Source: Sedimentibacter hydroxybenzoicus DSM 7310
GTDB lineage: Bacteria > Bacillota > Clostridia > Tissierellales > Sedimentibacteraceae
Assembly (NCBI RefSeq): GCF_013403245.1
Contig: NZ_JACBNQ010000002.1
Span: forward strand, 395,377 to 459,376
Length of the DNA stretch: 64,000 bases
Reading direction: 5' to 3'
Of this stretch, positions 63,104 to 64,000 are shown in pieces; position 1 is the first letter of the stretch, and each line of letters begins with the position of its first letter. The translations under genes were made by a program, and so were the position numbers. The notes beneath the pieces are model-generated. The model had not been told where the DNA came from. It searched no databases and was given only the letters and a program-made list of their open reading frames with translations.

Positions 63104-63649
63104 ATGAATGAGGCAGCAGTAGCTCATACTATTAAAATGTACCAACAATTGGACGTAGTCGTGAATAATGCAGCTGTGCAGCCATATACAAGAGATATAA
63201 CGGATGTATCGGACGAACAATTAGAAAACACATTCCGTACTAATGTCTATCCGCTTTTCTATATGACAAAGGCTGCACTGCCTCATTTAGAATATGGAGG
63301 CTCTATTATCAGTACAACGTTTAGGGTTGCTTATGAGGGGGCACCGACGGTTATTGACTATTCAGCTTCTAAAGGTGCTATTGTTTCTTTTACTCGAACT
63401 ATGGCGCTATCTCTTGCAGAAAAAGGTATTCGTGTAAATGCTGTAGCGCCGGGACCATCCTGGAAGCCATTGAGTGTAAGTACTTATCCTCCGGAGCATG
63501 TAGCGATTCTCGGGACAGATACCCCCATGGGTCGAGCCGCTCAACCTTTTGAAGTTGCCCCGGCATATGTTTATTTAGCTTCAAATGATTCAGCATATGT
63601 TACCGGACAGATACTCCACGTAAACGGAGGTTTAATTCGTTATTCGTAG
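63104..63649 (+). pseudogene. Short-chain dehydrogenase lacking its NAD-binding N-terminus
   Basis: A 181-codon frame with a good AAGGAG site. It begins at 'LDVVVNNAAVQPYTRDITDV' and lacks the about 100 residues with the TGxxxGIG cofactor motif. The catalytic Tyr/Lys 'YSASKGA' is kept, but the expected catalytic Ser in the 'NTTSV' strand reads 'STTFR'. The C-terminal 'YVTGQILHVNGG' is present. The usual size is about 285-300 residues. It is probably inactive, fused behind the catalase after a deletion. Confidence 0.8.
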
Positions 63650-63666
63650 TCACAAGTTCATAGAAG

Positions 63667-63694
63667 AGGAGCAGTTGGAAGGCTGCTCCTTTAT
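63667..63694 (+). terminator. Rho-independent terminator
   Basis: AGGAGCAG (63667-63674) pairs with CTGCTCCT (63683-63690) around TTGGAAGG, with a T-rich tail. Confidence 0.8.
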
Positions 63695-63730
63695 AGTGTG
63701 ACCAAATGTTGAGCATAGAAATTATTAAAA

Positions 63731-63815
63731 ATACATCCTGACGTCAAGGGGCACAAGGATAGATGGTCATCATATTTGCAGCAACAAGGCACGTTGGATG
63801 CGTAATTCTGATGCA
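63731..63815 (+). repeat. Junction scar E: rlmD-like remnant
   Basis: DNA similar to scar B ('TGACGTCAAGGGG', 'ATGGTCATCA', 'GCAACA-GGCAC') reads 'MVIIFAATRHVGCVILMQ'. It follows the terminator after the dehydrogenase and is in the same orientation as the other scars. The last 185 bases of the window hold no gene I can support. Confidence 0.55.
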
Positions 63816-64000
63816 GGATTGTAATATAGAGGGTAAAAATACAAACTTTAATGAGTTGTTGTTATGACTGACGGTACATTAATACCCACTGATGAGATAA
63901 GGTGAGATAATCATGGAAATATACTCACGACAAACGCATGAGTTAAGAAAAAGTAACAAATAAAGAAAAAGCTTTTTTTGGTTGGCAAAAACAGGTATAA

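Noticed and set aside
1..64000. CRISPR array, tRNA or rRNA genes, diversity-generating retroelement, retron
   Set aside because: I saw no regularly spaced repeats, no cloverleaf-like T-loop sequences, no ribosomal RNA stretches and no reverse transcriptase motif (YxDD) in any frame read.
63913..64000. Short frame at the right edge starting MEIYSRQTHELRKSNK
   Set aside because: A stop follows after 16 codons and the ribosome site is weak; it cannot be supported without sequence beyond the window.

Overview
The window comes from an AT-rich, low-GC Firmicute, most likely a Clostridia-class bacterium. The evidence is the siphovirus gene set, strong AGGAGG ribosome sites, frequent TTG/GTG starts, S-layer-homology proteins, and rlmD-type and AbiE-type mobile-island debris. 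I cannot name the species. Most of the window is accessory DNA: a prophage, then a defence-rich island built from several blocks, then a surface-protein cluster, a catabolic operon and stress genes.

Region 1 (1-16.97 kb) is an integrated tailed phage. A leftward late module (terminase, portal, head, connector and tail genes) ends at a DUF6711-type tail gene and a strong hairpin. Beyond that lies the start of an Abi_2-family abortive-infection gene with its own promoter. The tail chaperone carries a textbook -1 frameshift site. Replication (an AEP-like primase with a zinc finger) and control genes (late regulator, Com-like zinc ribbon, BRO-N protein, Cro-like and CI-like regulators) lead to a tyrosine integrase at the right end. 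The prophage abuts a UvrD-type helicase gene that has lost its 5' part, so this gene is probably the attachment site.

Region 2 (17-41.5 kb) is a defence island. It holds the broken helicase, an orphan AAA ATPase, a Shedu-type nuclease, a large serine recombinase, an ABC-three-component system whose ATPase is fused to a GNAT acetyltransferase and whose nuclease effector has one in-frame amber codon, a PHP-SMC (TrlF-type) protein, a YhcG-type PD-(D/E)xK nuclease, a pRiA4b-ORF3 protein, a collapsed RhuM gene and a frameshifted AbiE pair. Short same-direction copies of what looks like the 3' end of rlmD (rumA), a known target of serine-recombinase elements, sit at about 21.3, 30.65, 33.85, 41.15 and 63.75 kb. 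They read as junction scars of repeated insertion.

Region 3 (41.7-49.7 kb) is visibly richer in GC. It has two recently duplicated PAS-AraC regulators, a PAS-only protein, two lipoproteins, an SLH-domain surface protein and a second SLH protein broken by two frameshifts.

Region 4 (50.2-57.9 kb) holds a HutD-like gene with its own operator, then a consensus promoter with an 18-bp perfect palindrome driving aminotransferase, double class II aldolase, TetR regulator, FGGY kinase and aldehyde dehydrogenase, with GtrA behind. This looks like a self-regulated catabolic operon of unknown substrate. Region 5 (58-64 kb) has a HigB/HigA-ImmA toxin-antitoxin pair with two small membrane proteins, a large catalase, and a short-chain dehydrogenase that has lost its N-terminus, ending at the fifth scar. 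I saw no tRNA, rRNA or CRISPR array.
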